Positions 1-9,262 of a stretch of 64,000 bases of DNA are shown piece after piece. A program made the position numbers and the translations under genes. Location of the stretch: contig NZ_JABUOU010000011.1 in NCBI RefSeq assembly GCF_013344475.1, positions 62,001 to 126,000 on the forward strand, written 5' to 3'. This stretch comes from Martelella limonii (GTDB lineage: Bacteria > Pseudomonadota > Alphaproteobacteria > Rhizobiales > Rhizobiaceae). A model generated the notes under the pieces. The model was not told the DNA's origin. It did not search any database and worked only from the letters and a program-made list of their open reading frames with translations. The first letter of the stretch is position 1. Every line of letters starts with the position of its first letter.

Positions 1-586
1 CGACGACGTCGTCAGCGGTCACGATATAGGCGGTCGCCGAGGTCTGTTCGGTAATGAAGCCGTCCTTGACGAGCCAGGCGTCATCGGCACCCTTTTCATG
101 CGCTTCCATCTTGGCAAGGCTCGGATAGAGCAGCTGAACCGTCTTGATGTCGCAGCGCCCCCAGCGCAGGTCCTCGAGCGTCACCACGGTGATGCCGTTC
201 TTGCCGGTCGGCGCATCGGTCACCTTCTTCTTCTGGGTGAACATCGAGAAGGTCGGCGTCATGTCCTTCTCGAACATGAAGTCGCGGTCGCCGGGATTGC
301 CGCGCGAGACCTGGAGATAGATCAGACCTTCGGTCATGTCGTTGCGCGCGGCGATTTCGCGATGGAGCGCGAGCAGCGTCTCGTCATCGGTTGGCATGGC
401 AATGCCGATCGCCGCCGTCGAGCGCTTCAGCCGCGCCGCATGCCCATCATAATCGAGGAGCTTGCCGTCGAGAACGCAGGTGACCTCATAGATCGCATCG
501 GCAAAGACATAGCCGCGATCGAAGATGGAGACTCTGGCGTCTTTCTCGTCCAGCCACTCTCCGTTGAGATATACGATACGGCCCAT
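1..586 (-). CDS. D-amino-acid aminotransferase (PLP fold type IV), C-terminus outside window
   Basis: Aminotransferase of the class IV PLP family (D-alanine/branched-chain aminotransferase fold), which moves an amino group between an amino acid and a 2-oxo acid in the cytoplasm. The N-terminal 195 residues are visible and the gene runs off the left edge. The start region MGRIVYLNGEW, the motif SIFDRGYVFADAIYEV and the stretch RWGRCDIKTVQLL are typical; the lysine of DIKTVQ is the expected Schiff-base residue. The overall pattern matches D-amino-acid transaminase (Dat) better than IlvE, but substrate choice cannot be settled from this part. GGAGAG lies just upstream of the ATG. Confidence 0.85.
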   Translation of the reverse strand, partial: MGRIVYLNGEWLDEKDARVSIFDRGYVFADAIYEVTCVLDGKLLDYDGHAARLKRSTAAIGIAMPTDDETLLALHREIAARNDMTEGLIYLQVSRGNPGDRDFMFEKDMTPTFSMFTQKKKVTDAPTGKNGITVVTLEDLRWGRCDIKTVQLLYPSLAKMEAHEKGADDAWLVKDGFITEQTSATAYIVTADDVV

Positions 587-689
587 GCTGCGCTCTCCGC
601 GATTTCGTGATGCTCAAACGGTCATATCCGCTTCGAGGCTTCGATTCAATAGGGAGAATTTCGTGATTTCTTGCGCGTGCGGTGCAAAT

Positions 690-1403
690 TTACGCACGAA
701 CAACGGCTTTCGGCATCTGCATCCGTTTGAACAGATGCATCATGAAGGCGGTTGCAAACAGCGGCGTGGCAAGATTGACGATCGGGATCGCCACGAAGCC
801 CGCAACGATCAGGCCCGCCGCGAACACCGTGAACGACCGCTGCCGCCGCAAGGCCCGCGCCTCTTCCGGCGACATGAACCGCATCGCCGCGAATTCGAAG
901 AACTCGCGGCCAAGCAGGTAGCCATTGACGATGAAGAAGGCAATCAGATTGACGCCCGGCACCAGCAGCAAAAGCAGCGCGAAGATGTTGCCGATGATGA
1001 CGACACCGAGAAATTTCAGCGCCTCTTTCAGCGCGACGAATGTCGGCAGCGCGCGCCCCGGCGGGTCCCCGGGATAGCGGTTTTGTTCGATGTGCTCGGC
1101 AGCATCATCGAGAAAGATGCCGGCGACCAGGGCCGAAACCGGCGCCATCAACAGCGCGAGCCCGAGCGCAAGCCCGATGGCTGCCAGGAGCAGCAGCAGG
1201 AAGCTGATCCAGCCGGTCCACTCCGGCATGGTCGGGAACAGGTCCTGCAGCCAGGGAAAAGCAAGCCAGAAGAACAGGCCGCGGATTGCGAACCACAGGC
1301 CGATCAGACAGAGAAGCGAAAGGCCGAGAACCTTCCAGAGAATGCCGCGCATCCTCGGATCGATCAGATCGGAGAGCGCCTTCTTGGCGGAACTTATCAA
1401 CAT
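690..1403 (-). CDS. CysZ/EI24-family integral membrane protein
   Basis: Inner-membrane protein of 237 residues in the EI24/CysZ family, members of which include the sulfate permease CysZ of E. coli. Hydrophobic segments lie near residues 23-45, 65-100, 128-160 and 190-220, separated by polar loops. The family signature is seen as a long amphipathic loop after the second segment and the sequence FIVNGYLLGREFFE in the third. I chose the ATG at 1403 because GGAG lies at normal distance; an in-frame start 12 codons upstream has no better signal. Sulfate transport is family knowledge only; no cys genes are nearby. Confidence 0.7.
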   Translation of the reverse strand: MLISSAKKALSDLIDPRMRGILWKVLGLSLLCLIGLWFAIRGLFFWLAFPWLQDLFPTMPEWTGWISFLLLLLAAIGLALGLALLMAPVSALVAGIFLDDAAEHIEQNRYPGDPPGRALPTFVALKEALKFLGVVIIGNIFALLLLLVPGVNLIAFFIVNGYLLGREFFEFAAMRFMSPEEARALRRQRSFTVFAAGLIVAGFVAIPIVNLATPLFATAFMMHLFKRMQMPKAVVRA

Positions 1404-1621
1404 GGTCGGCTCCGGTGGGAGAAAGGGGGCCGGCCTCACGCCTGCAGCGCGAAAGGCTCATCTCGCGATGTAGGGTTGTTTCTCGTTCAAGACAAGCGCT
1501 CGGCGGGCCTCGCGAGCGTGGGTTCCTCCCGCATTCGCGCGGTCCCTGCCGCCAGGTCTGGGAAGCCGGGGGCCCGCGCGGCAGGCACAGCCCCTGGCAT
1601 TGAGCGCAGCCCGCCGCGCCG

Positions 1622-3790
1622 TCAGGCGGCGTCCTTCGCCTTCAGCTCCAGACGGCGGCGGTGCAGGACCGGCTCGGTATAGCCGTTCGGCTGTTCGCGG
1701 CCCTTCAGCACCAGGTCGAGCGCGGCCTGGAAGGCGATCGAACCATCGAAGTTGCCGGCCATGGGGCGGTAAAGCGGATCGCCCTCGTTCTGGCGGTCGA
1801 CGACGGCGGCCATCTTCTTCATGGTGGCAAGAATCTGCTCCTCGCTGACGACGCCGTGATAGAGCCAGTTGGCCATGTGCTGGGAGGAGATGCGCAGCGT
1901 GGCGCGGTCTTCCATCAGGCCGACATCGTTGATGTCCGGCACCTTGGAGCAGCCGACGCCCTGATCGACCCAGCGCACGACATAACCGAGGATCCCCTGC
2001 GCGTTGTTGTCGAGCTCGGCCTGGATTTCTTCCGGGCTCCAGTTCGGGCGCACGGCGACCGGAACGGAAAGAATGTTCTTCAGGCTGGCGCGTTCCCGCG
2101 ATTTCAGGCTTTCCTGAACCTTGGCGACATTGACGGCGTGATAATGCGTGGCATGCAGCGTGGCGGCCGTTGGCGAGGGCACCCAGGCGGTGTTGGCGCC
2201 GGCCTTCGGCTGGGAGATCTTGGCTTCCAGCATACCGGCCATCAGATCCGGCATCGCCCACATGCCCTTGCCGATCTGGGCGTGGCCCGCAAGGCCGCAT
2301 TCGAGCCCGATATCGACGTTCCAGTCCTCATAGGCCGCAATCCAGGGCGCTGCCTTCATGTCGCCCTTGCGGATCATCGGGCCGGCTTCCATCGATGTAT
2401 GGATTTCGTCGCCGGTGCGATCCAGGAAGCCGGTGTTGATGAACACGACCCGGTCCTTGGCAGCGCGGATGCATTCCTTGAGGTTGACCGTGGTGCGGCG
2501 CTCCTCGTCCATGATCCCCATCTTCATCGTGTTCGGCTTCATGCCGACAAGCGCCTCGACCCGGCCGAACAGCTCGGATGCAAAAGCGACCTCATGCGGG
2601 CCGTGCATCTTCGGCTTGACCACATACATCGAGCCCGCGCGCGAATTCATGTGGCGGCCATTCTCGCCGATGTCATAGAGCGCGATCAGCGCGGTGACGG
2701 CCGCATCCATGATGCCTTCCGGCACCTCGCGACCATCCGCGTCAAGGATCGCCGGGTTGGTCATCAGGTGGCCGACATTGCGGACCAGCATCAGCGAGCG
2801 GCCCGGCAGCGTCTTGTCCGCGCCGTCCGCCCCGGTGAATTCGATGTCGCTGGCGAGCCTGCGGGTGAAGGTTCGGTCACCCTTGGTGACCTCTTCCGTC
2901 AGGTCGCCCTTCATCAGGCCGAGCCAGTTGGAATAGGCCAGAACCTTGTCCTCGGCATCGACCGCAGCGACGGAATCCTCGCAGTCCATGATCGCGGTGA
3001 TCGCCGATTCGAGCGCGATGTCGCCGATGCCCGCCGGATCGTCCTTGCCGATCATGCTGCCGGGATCGACGAAGACCAGCACATGGAGGTTGTTGTTGAC
3101 GAAATAGAGCCGGAAGGCGTCGCCGTCTTCATCTTTGAAGCCGGCATATTGCGCAGGATCGGCAAGGCCGGTCTCGCCCGCTTGCGTCTTGACGATCAGC
3201 GTGCCGTCATCATAGCCGAAACCCGTGACATCGGCCCACTTGCCGCCCGCAAGCGGGATGTTCTCATCCAGAAAATTCTTGGCCCAGGCGATGACTTTTT
3301 CGCCACGCTTCGGATTGTACCCCTTGCCCTTGTCGGCGCCATCCTCTTCGGCAATCGCATCCGTGCCGTAGAGCGCGTCATAGAGCGAGCCCCAGCGGGC
3401 ATTTGCAGCGTTCAGCGCATAGCGCGCGTTCATGACAGGGACGACGAGCTGCGGGCCGGCAATGGTGGTGATTTCCGGATCGACATTTTCGGTGGCTACG
3501 GAAAAATCCTCGCCCTCGGGGAGAATATAACCAATCTCGCGCAGATACGCCTCATAGGCCGCCATATCGGAGGGCGCGCCGTTCTTCTTGTACCACGCGT
3601 CGAGCTTTTCCTGCATCGCGTCACGCGTCTTGAGAAGCGCGCGGTTCTTGGGCGCCAGATCGCCGACGATGGCGGCAAAGCCTTCAAAAAACGCGTCCGC
3701 TGCGACCGACGTGCCGGGCAGCACTTTTTCCGTCAGGAAATCATAAAGCGCCTTGTCATAGGCAAGACCGTTCTTCTCGATGCGGGACAT
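1622..3790 (-). CDS. glcB: malate synthase G
   Basis: Condenses glyoxylate with acetyl-CoA to malate, the second step of the glyoxylate shunt and of glycolate use, in the cytoplasm. The product has 722 residues, the normal size of the monomeric G isoform (the A isoform is near 530). Recognisable blocks include [15 protein letters not shown], the [10 protein letters not shown] stretch and the C-terminal [22 protein letters not shown] region. The ATG at 3790 follows AGGAGGTCTC, an almost perfect ribosome binding site; the frame stays open upstream but without a better start. It appears monocistronic, with its own promoter and a palindromic operator upstream. No isocitrate lyase gene lies in the window. 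Confidence 0.96.
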   Translation of the reverse strand: MSRIEKNGLAYDKALYDFLTEKVLPGTSVAADAFFEGFAAIVGDLAPKNRALLKTRDAMQEKLDAWYKKNGAPSDMAAYEAYLREIGYILPEGEDFSVATENVDPEITTIAGPQLVVPVMNARYALNAANARWGSLYDALYGTDAIAEEDGADKGKGYNPKRGEKVIAWAKNFLDENIPLAGGKWADVTGFGYDDGTLIVKTQAGETGLADPAQYAGFKDEDGDAFRLYFVNNNLHVLVFVDPGSMIGKDDPAGIGDIALESAITAIMDCEDSVAAVDAEDKVLAYSNWLGLMKGDLTEEVTKGDRTFTRRLASDIEFTGADGADKTLPGRSLMLVRNVGHLMTNPAILDADGREVPEGIMDAAVTALIALYDIGENGRHMNSRAGSMYVVKPKMHGPHEVAFASELFGRVEALVGMKPNTMKMGIMDEERRTTVNLKECIRAAKDRVVFINTGFLDRTGDEIHTSMEAGPMIRKGDMKAAPWIAAYEDWNVDIGLECGLAGHAQIGKGMWAMPDLMAGMLEAKISQPKAGANTAWVPSPTAATLHATHYHAVNVAKVQESLKSRERASLKNILSVPVAVRPNWSPEEIQAELDNNAQGILGYVVRWVDQGVGCSKVPDINDVGLMEDRATLRISSQHMANWLYHGVVSEEQILATMKKMAAVVDRQNEGDPLYRPMAGNFDGSIAFQAALDLVLKGREQPNGYTEPVLHRRRLELKAKDAA

Positions 3791-3824
3791 GAGACCTCCT
3801 GAGGTGCAAGGGATTGTGACCGCC

Positions 3825-3852
3825 AATGTAGCGACAAAGACCGTAACGTCAA
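3825..3852 (-). promoter_or_regulatory. probable sigma-70 promoter of glcB
   Basis: On the minus strand TTGACG (3852-3847) is followed by a 16-base spacer and TACATT (3830-3825), giving a predicted start of transcription near 3818 and a short leader with a strong ribosome binding site. The -35 box abuts the inverted repeat at 3850-3886. Confidence 0.5.
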
Positions 3853-3886
3853 TTCGGCAATAATTTGAAATATTCTTGCCGAATTG
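3850..3886. promoter_or_regulatory. 11-bp inverted repeat, probable operator of glcB
   Basis: CAATTCGGCAA (3850-3860) and its exact reverse complement TTGCCGAATTG (3876-3886) are separated by 15 AT-rich bases. The centre lies about 50 bases upstream of the predicted transcription start and one arm touches the -35 box. That position would suit an activator, or a repressor overlapping -35. The regulator is not identifiable here. Confidence 0.5.
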
Positions 3887-3970
3887 GAATGAATGGATAG
3901 CGCGTCGGCATACCCGCCCCTCTCTTCGAGGTTTCGAGCGTCAGCCCTCGCCCCCGCCTTTCTTGCAGAG

Positions 3971-4127
3971 CCCCCCAATCTTCTCGCCCCGGAGGGGAGA
4001 GATGTCGCGAAAGCGACAGTGAGGGGGAGTCTTTCTACGCGATCGCCCTCACGATTAGAAACGTTGCTTCACCCTCACTGCCCCTTTCGGGGCTTCTCTC
4101 CCGCAAGCGGGAGAGAATATGGGGAGC
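3971..4127. repeat. composite intergenic palindromic repeat, family B, copy 1
   Basis: Contains nested hairpins: GTCGCGAAAGCGAC, CCCCTTTCGGGG and CTCTCCCGCAAGCGGGAGAG, bounded by CCCCCCAAT on the left and ATATGGGGAGC on the right. A second copy in inverted orientation lies at 39023-39182 with the same modules. It fills most of the gap between glcB and the aldo/keto reductase gene. It resembles the mosaic intergenic repeats of rhizobia. Confidence 0.75.
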
Positions 4128-4183
4128 GAGCCGCAAGGCTGCATTCAGCAGCCCTTCCAGCAAGTGCGAGAGGGGCGGGTGCC

Positions 4184-5245
4184 TTACTTCCCTTCCAGAT
4201 AAGGTGCGATCAGCGCGAGATCGGCCTCGCCCAAACGTTCGGAGGCGCTGTTGCGCTGGTGCCAGTAGGGATATTGCAGCCAGGGCTGGCTGACGGCATC
4301 GAGGCGGCCGCGTTCTTCCTCGCTCAGCGTCAGGTCGGCTGCTGCGAGGTTGTCGCGGAACTGGTCTTCCGTGCGCCCGCCGATGATCACCGAGGTGACG
4401 CCCTTGCGGCCGAGCGTCCAGGCGAGTGCCACCTGCGCTGCCGAAACCCCGCGGGCGTCGCCGATCTCGACCAGCGTGTCGATGATCGTCCAGAGCCGCT
4501 CCTCGTCCCGGATCGGCGGTTCGGTCCAGCCGGCGAACTGGCGGGTGCCCTCCGGCGCCTTCTGGTCGCGGCGATGCTTGCCCGAGAGCAGGCCGCCGGC
4601 GATCGGGCTCCAGACCAGAATGCCGAGCCCCTGATCGACGCTGATCGGCACCAGTTCGTTTTCGGCGTCGCGGCTTTCGAGCGTATAGTGAATCTGCTGG
4701 CTGACGAAGCGCTGGCGGCGTTCGCGTTCGGCAATGCCGAGCGCCTTCATGATGTGCCAGCCGGAAAAATTAGAGCAGCCGATATAGCGAACCTTGCCGT
4801 GACGCACCAGCGTATCGAGCGCCTCCATGGTTTCTTCAAGCGGCGTCAGCCCGTCCCATTCGTGAACCTGATAGAGATCGATGACATCGGTCTTCATGCG
4901 CTTGAGGCTCGCCTCGCAGGCGGCAATCAGGTGGTGGCGGGAAAGGCCGGCATCGTTCGGCCCGTCGCCCATGGCAAAGCGCGCCTTGGTCGCGATCATC
5001 ATCTTGTCGCGGCGCGGCTTGTCCATGATCTCGCCGATGATTTCCTCGCAAACGCCTTGCGAATAGGCGTCCGCCGTATCCATCAGGTTGACGCCGGCTT
5101 CCAGGCAGATATCGACGAGACGTCTTGCGTCGTCGGCGCCAAGATCGCCCACGGTCTTGGCCCAGCCGACGCCGCCAAAGGTCATGGTGCCCATGGTGAT
5201 GGTCGAGATTTTGAGGCCCGAACGGCCGAGCTGACGGTATTCCAT
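4184..5245 (-). CDS. aldo/keto reductase
   Basis: NADPH-dependent oxidoreductase of the AKR superfamily, 353 residues, a single TIM barrel in the cytoplasm. The catalytic tetrad is visible: Asp and Tyr in LMDTADAYSQG, Lys in IATKARF and His in YQVHEWDG. The C-terminal NADP-binding segment reads SVIIGGRTEDQFRDNL. The start MEYRQLGRSGLK is the family's usual N-terminus and GGAGG lies 9 bases before the ATG. The protein is of the bacterial type often annotated as general stress or sugar-aldehyde reductase; the substrate is unknown. It stands alone between two repeat-filled gaps. Confidence 0.9.
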   Translation of the reverse strand: MEYRQLGRSGLKISTITMGTMTFGGVGWAKTVGDLGADDARRLVDICLEAGVNLMDTADAYSQGVCEEIIGEIMDKPRRDKMMIATKARFAMGDGPNDAGLSRHHLIAACEASLKRMKTDVIDLYQVHEWDGLTPLEETMEALDTLVRHGKVRYIGCSNFSGWHIMKALGIAERERRQRFVSQQIHYTLESRDAENELVPISVDQGLGILVWSPIAGGLLSGKHRRDQKAPEGTRQFAGWTEPPIRDEERLWTIIDTLVEIGDARGVSAAQVALAWTLGRKGVTSVIIGGRTEDQFRDNLAAADLTLSEEERGRLDAVSQPWLQYPYWHQRNSASERLGEADLALIAPYLEGK

Positions 5246-5458
5246 GATTTTTCCTCCGGGATAGTGGCCGGCACAGCAACGGACGCCGCACGACCTTTCA
5301 GATGATTGAATGGTAGGGAGCGTGGACCGCGATTGCAATTGCAGGGCAGGAGATAAAATGCGGTCCTGGACGACGCGTGGTCCGCTTCAGGGACGGCCGA
5401 GACAGTCAGAAAAAGCGGAGTGGGGGCGCACGCTCACCGATGTTCCGTCGCAGCGCCT

Positions 5459-5617
5459 GGATCCTCGGATCAAGTCCGAGGATGACCCAAAGTGTGGGGA
5501 GAGGTCATGGGGAAAAGCTATTCCGTCTTGCGTCTGAAAGCTATTCCGTCGTGCGGGCGCGTTTCGACGGAAACACACCACCTCCCGGGTCACCCTCGGA
5601 CTTGACCCGAGGGTCCA
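5459..5617. repeat. paired palindromic repeat, family A (two opposed hairpins)
   Basis: Hairpin 1 (5459-5486) has the stem ATCCTCGGA/TCCGAGGAT with loop TCAAG. Hairpin 2 (5590-5617) is in the opposite orientation with stem ACCCTCGG/CCGAGGGT. The same pair occurs at 20084-20233, 23851-23990, 37811-37888 and 62501-62580. The 513-base gap between the reductase and hslU (5246-5758) contains nothing else I can identify. Confidence 0.8.
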
Positions 5618-5758
5618 GGCCAGGGTTTCCGAGCCATCTGGATGCACGGGAACGCCAGAAACTCGCGCAGTCTGTTGCAACGACCGCCGCGCTCCCGAGG
5701 GCACGCGGCGACGTATATTCATCTGCAGGCATCAAGTTGCCATGGCGTCACTATGTGA

Positions 5759-7060
5759 CTACAGAATGAACCGCGACAGGTCGGTGTCCTGGGCCATGTC
5801 GCCGACATGCTTGCGGACATACTCGCTGTCGATCGTCAGCGACTGTCCGGACTGATCGGGCGCGGTGAACGAGATCTCGTCGAGCACCCTTTCCATCACC
5901 GTCTGCAGTCGCCGCGCGCCGATGTTTTCGACCGTGGCATTCAGATGCACCGCGACATCGGCAAGCGAATCGATCGCATCCTCGGTGAAGTCGAGCAAGA
6001 CTTCTTCCGTTTCCATCAGCGCCTTGTACTGGCGGATCAGGCTCGCCTCGGTTTCCGTCAGGATGCGGCGGAAGTCTTCCTTGGTCAGCGCCTGAAGCTC
6101 GACGCGGATCGGCAGTCGCCCCTGAAGCTCCGGCAAGAGGTCGGAGGGCTTCGACACGTGGAAGGCGCCCGAGGCGATGAACAGGATGTGGTCGGTCTTG
6201 ATCGGGCCATACTTGGTGGCAACCGTCGTGCCTTCCACCAGCGGCAGCAGGTCGCGCTGCACGCCCTCGCGGGAAACGCCGGCGCCCATGCGGCCATCGC
6301 CCGCGGCGATCTTGTCGATCTCGTCGAGGAAGACGATGCCGTCTTCCTGCACCAGACGCACGGCCTCGCGCTGGACGACCTCGTCGTCAAGCAGCTTGTC
6401 GCTCTCGTCGCGGATCAGATCCGCATAGGAGGCCTTGACGGTGGTGCGCACCTTCTTTGTCTTCTGCTGCTTGCCGAACATTTCCGACAGGTTCAGCACG
6501 CCGATATTGGCGCCGGGCATGCCCGGGATCTCGAGGCCCGGCATGCCGGAGCTGTTGTCATTGATCTCGATGTCGATTTCCTTGTCATCGAGTTCGCCGG
6601 CGCGCAGCTTCTTGCGGAAACTGTCACGGGTGGCAGGCGAGGCGGTCTTGCCTACCAACGCATCCATCACCCGTTCCTCTGCATTGGCGTGCGCCTTTGC
6701 CTGCACTTCCTGACGCTTCTTCTCGCGCACCAGAACGAGGCCGATTTCCACCAGATCGCGGATGATCTGCTCGACATCGCGGCCGACATAGCCAACTTCG
6801 GTAAACTTGGTCGCCTCGACCTTGATGAAGGGCGCGCCTGCAAGCCGCGCCAAACGGCGCGAAATTTCAGTCTTGCCAACGCCGGTCGGCCCGATCATCA
6901 GGATGTTCTTCGGCATCACCTCGTCGCGCAGGTCGTCAGGCAACTGCTGGCGGCGCCAGCGGTTGCGAAGCGCGATTGCGACGGCACGCTTGGCGTCGTG
7001 CTGGCCGATGATGTGGCGGTCGAGCTCGGAAACGATCTCGCGGGGGGAAAAACTGCTCAT
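5759..7060 (-). CDS. hslU: ATP-dependent protease ATPase subunit HslU
   Basis: Hexameric AAA+ unfoldase (ClpY) that feeds substrates to the HslV peptidase in the cytoplasm. The 433 residues are the usual length. Walker A is GPTGVGKTE near residues 57-65, Walker B is [11 protein letters not shown] near the middle, and the C-terminus DLSRFIL is the conserved tail that docks into HslV. I chose the ATG at 7060 because GAGGAG lies 8 bases upstream; a GTG two codons earlier would leave too little room for that site. Downstream of hslV and the acetyltransferase gene, apparently one operon. Confidence 0.97.
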   Translation of the reverse strand: MSSFSPREIVSELDRHIIGQHDAKRAVAIALRNRWRRQQLPDDLRDEVMPKNILMIGPTGVGKTEISRRLARLAGAPFIKVEATKFTEVGYVGRDVEQIIRDLVEIGLVLVREKKRQEVQAKAHANAEERVMDALVGKTASPATRDSFRKKLRAGELDDKEIDIEINDNSSGMPGLEIPGMPGANIGVLNLSEMFGKQQKTKKVRTTVKASYADLIRDESDKLLDDEVVQREAVRLVQEDGIVFLDEIDKIAAGDGRMGAGVSREGVQRDLLPLVEGTTVATKYGPIKTDHILFIASGAFHVSKPSDLLPELQGRLPIRVELQALTKEDFRRILTETEASLIRQYKALMETEEVLLDFTEDAIDSLADVAVHLNATVENIGARRLQTVMERVLDEISFTAPDQSGQSLTIDSEYVRKHVGDMAQDTDLSRFIL

Positions 7061-7072
7061 TGTCACTGCTCC

Positions 7073-7573
7073 TCAAGAGTCGCGGGCCATCAGAAGCGCC
7101 GGACCGCTTGTCATGCTGAAAATACCGAGCCGGATAAAGCCGGCCTTCTCATAGGCGCGGATCGCCGCCGTATTGTCGGGATGCGGATCGACGAGGACGC
7201 GGGCGGCACCCTCGCCAAGCGCCCGTTCCGCCATGGCGGATACCAGCCTTGTGCCGAGGCCGTGGCCGATCATGTCGGCCGGGCCGATGAACTGATCGAT
7301 GCCGAACGTCGCTTTCGGCTGATCGGCAAGCGCCGGTTCATGGCCGCGCTCGCCATCGAGATCGCAGAGCTGGATATAACCGAACGGCTCGTCATCCAGC
7401 AGCACCACGAAAGGTGAGACCGTGGGATCACCGAGATGCGATCGCATCTGCTCCACCTGCTTTTCACCGCGCGGCCACCATTCGGCAACATGCGGCGCGC
7501 GCAGCCAGCGGGCCATCATGTCGAGGTCGGCCTCGGCGAGCGGGCGGAAGCTAATGGTTCCGTCAAGCCGCAT
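7073..7573 (-). CDS. GNAT-family N-acetyltransferase between hslV and hslU
   Basis: Acetyl-CoA-dependent acetyltransferase of 166 residues. The start [23 protein letters not shown] and the acetyl-CoA-binding region [18 protein letters not shown], followed by [18 protein letters not shown], are characteristic of the aminoglycoside 6'-acetyltransferase-like/RimJ-type GNAT group. The ATG at 7573 overlaps the end of hslV by 11 bases and the gene ends 12 bases before hslU, so all three are almost certainly co-transcribed. Whether it acetylates a protein or a small molecule is unknown; resistance should not be assumed from the fold. Confidence 0.85.
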   Translation of the reverse strand: MRLDGTISFRPLAEADLDMMARWLRAPHVAEWWPRGEKQVEQMRSHLGDPTVSPFVVLLDDEPFGYIQLCDLDGERGHEPALADQPKATFGIDQFIGPADMIGHGLGTRLVSAMAERALGEGAARVLVDPHPDNTAAIRAYEKAGFIRLGIFSMTSGPALLMARDS

Positions 7574-8123
7574 CCAGCGTTTCCACGATGATGTTGCCAT
7601 TGGTGTAGACGCAGATCTGCCCCGCGATTTCCATGGCGCGGCGGGCGACGGCGTCGGCGGGCTTGTCGCTGTCCATCAGCGCGAGCGCTGCCGAAAGCGC
7701 GTAATTGCCGCCGGAGCCGATCGCCATCACGCCGTGTTCCGGTTCGAGCACATCGCCGTTACCGGTCACGGCAAGGGTGATGTCCTTGTCGGCCACCAGC
7801 ATCATCGCTTCCAGATTGCGCAGATATTTGTCGGTGCGCCAGTCCTTGGCAAGCTCCACGCAGGCGCGCATCAGCTGGTCGGGATACTGCTCCAGCTTGC
7901 GCTCCAGCCGCTCCAGCAGGGTGAAGGCGTCGGCGGTCGCGCCGGCGAAACCGGCAATCACATTGCCGCCCTTGCCGATGCGGCGGACCTTGCGGGCGTT
8001 GCCCTTCATCACCGTCTGGCCGAGCGAGACCTGACCGTCGCCCGCCATGACCACCTGACCGTCCTTGCGCACGGTGATGATGGTTGTGGCGTGCATCGTG
8101 CCGAAGGGATTGTGTTCGCTCAT
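7563..8123 (-). CDS. hslV: ATP-dependent protease peptidase subunit HslV
   Basis: Threonine peptidase (ClpQ) forming the double-ring core degraded into by HslU. The product is 186 residues. The mature N-terminus is expected at the first Thr of [10 protein letters not shown] after a short propeptide ([12 protein letters not shown]), as in other alphaproteobacterial HslV, which carry longer propeptides than E. coli. The conserved [22 protein letters not shown] stretch is typical (quoted in part: [15 protein letters not shown]). The start at 8123 has GAGG ten bases upstream. First gene of the hslV-GNAT-hslU operon. Confidence 0.97.
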   Translation of the reverse strand: MSEHNPFGTMHATTIITVRKDGQVVMAGDGQVSLGQTVMKGNARKVRRIGKGGNVIAGFAGATADAFTLLERLERKLEQYPDQLMRACVELAKDWRTDKYLRNLEAMMLVADKDITLAVTGNGDVLEPEHGVMAIGSGGNYALSAALALMDSDKPADAVARRAMEIAGQICVYTNGNIIVETLDAA

Positions 8124-8172
8124 GATCAAAAACCTCGCTTCCGGCCCTCCATCTCGGGCCATTCCGGCTTCC

Positions 8173-8200
8173 TATGTAGGCAGCCCTGCCATATTTGCAA
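8173..8200 (-). promoter_or_regulatory. candidate promoter of the hslV operon
   Basis: On the minus strand TTGCAA (8200-8195) is followed by 16 bases and TACATA (8178-8173), 50 bases before the hslV start. The match to sigma-70 boxes is moderate, and no good RpoH (heat-shock) promoter was recognised, although hslVU is commonly heat induced. Confidence 0.35.
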
Positions 8201-8205
8201 TCCGC

Positions 8206-8634
8206 TCAGCCCTTCGGGCGCGCCTGGGCCAGAAGAATGCCGGCGAGAATGAGGAGGAGCCCGGATAGCCTAAGAAGCGGCGATGCCGTGATGCCGTCCG
8301 CCATGTCCATCGCGGCACCGGCTATCATCTGGCCGCCGATGATCAGCACCGCCGTGTTGACCGCGCCGATCTTCGGGATCACCCAGGAGCCGGCGGCGAC
8401 GAAGATCACGCCGAGCGGGCCGCCGAGGAAGGCATGAACCGGAATGCCGGCAAGCGATCTGGGCCAGAGCCCGCCGAGCGCAATCAGGATCGCGCTCATC
8501 ACCACGAAGCCGACGAGATGATTGTAGAAGGAGGAGGTCATCGGCGAGGTGGAAAGGCTGAGCCTGCCATTGACCTGACGGCTGAGGACCACCAGCACCC
8601 CGGTGACGGTGGCATAGAGGATGGCCGCGATCAT
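8206..8634 (-). CDS. DUF606/YdcZ-family membrane transporter subunit, second of pair
   Basis: Small DMT-superfamily membrane protein, 142 residues with about five hydrophobic helices. Family features are the N-terminal GVLVVLSRQVNGRLSLSTSP stretch and SFYNHLVGFVVM. Members are often encoded as tandem pairs that probably act as a heterodimer. The start overlaps the stop of the upstream paralogue by the four bases ATGA, so translation is likely coupled. The substrate is unknown. Confidence 0.8.
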   Translation of the reverse strand: MIAAILYATVTGVLVVLSRQVNGRLSLSTSPMTSSFYNHLVGFVVMSAILIALGGLWPRSLAGIPVHAFLGGPLGVIFVAAGSWVIPKIGAVNTAVLIIGGQMIAGAAMDMADGITASPLLRLSGLLLILAGILLAQARPKG

Positions 8635-9110
8635 TGGCCCGCTCCCGACAGGATCACCAGAAGGCCGCCGGCAAGGATCAGGCCCACCACGATGAAATCA
8701 CGCCGGTCGAGCTTGCGCGCTTCAAGGCCGAAGAAACCCCAGTAATCCGCAGCAAGCGAAAACAGCACCTGGCTTGCAAGTCCGATCGCGATCGTGCCCG
8801 ACAGCGCCAGCGGCGAATTGACGGCGAGCGCTGCAAACACCACCGTCGCCGCGCCGAAAATGCCGCCGAGATAGGCCCACCACGGGATCGGCGGTTTCAT
8901 TGCGGCTGCCCCTTTCGGCTTCTTCAGGGCAAGAAGCCCGAGAAGCGCGACCGAGACCACCGTGCCGGTGGCATGGGCCGTCCACGAGGCGAACATCGCA
9001 TTGCTGTAGAAGCCCAGAAGACCATTCAGATGGGTCATCATCGCCAGCACGCAACCGGCGGCAAAGGCGGCGATGAAATAGATGAGGGCGGAGCGATCGG
9101 CGGCGGGCAT
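8631..9110 (-). CDS. DUF606/YdcZ-family membrane transporter subunit, first of pair
   Basis: DMT-superfamily membrane protein of 159 residues, about five transmembrane helices. It shares the DUF606 layout with the next gene: an early AMMTHLNGLLGFYSNAMFAS loop resembling the VNGRLSLSTSPMTSSF loop there, a polar linker and a glycine-rich last helix (VVGLILAGGLLVILSG). The pair overlaps by ATGA. The divergence between the two suggests distinct halves of one transporter. No substrate clue comes from the neighbours. Confidence 0.8.
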   Translation of the reverse strand: MPAADRSALIYFIAAFAAGCVLAMMTHLNGLLGFYSNAMFASWTAHATGTVVSVALLGLLALKKPKGAAAMKPPIPWWAYLGGIFGAATVVFAALAVNSPLALSGTIAIGLASQVLFSLAADYWGFFGLEARKLDRRDFIVVGLILAGGLLVILSGAGQ

Positions 9111-9262
9111 GGGCGGCTTTCAACGGAATAAGTCTCTCCCCCTTAACCGAGAACCGTTGATGGGGAAAGGAAAGAGCTGAACCGAGCCAACCTCTTGCAA
9201 TATCCCGTGACCGTCTTGCCGCTGTTGCGGAAAACGTCCGGCGCGCGCGTCGATCTGCGCTG

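Noticed and set aside
1545-1585. Eight-base inverted repeat after glcB as a terminator
   Set aside because: Stem is interrupted by a 25-base loop and no T run follows on the minus strand.
1661-3802. Very long open frame antisense to glcB
   Set aside because: High GC content opens the opposite strand; the frame has no recognisable domain, while the sense strand encodes full malate synthase G.
3971-4127. CRISPR-like array from the repeated palindromes
   Set aside because: Repeats are nested hairpins without regular spacers, and no cas gene is present.
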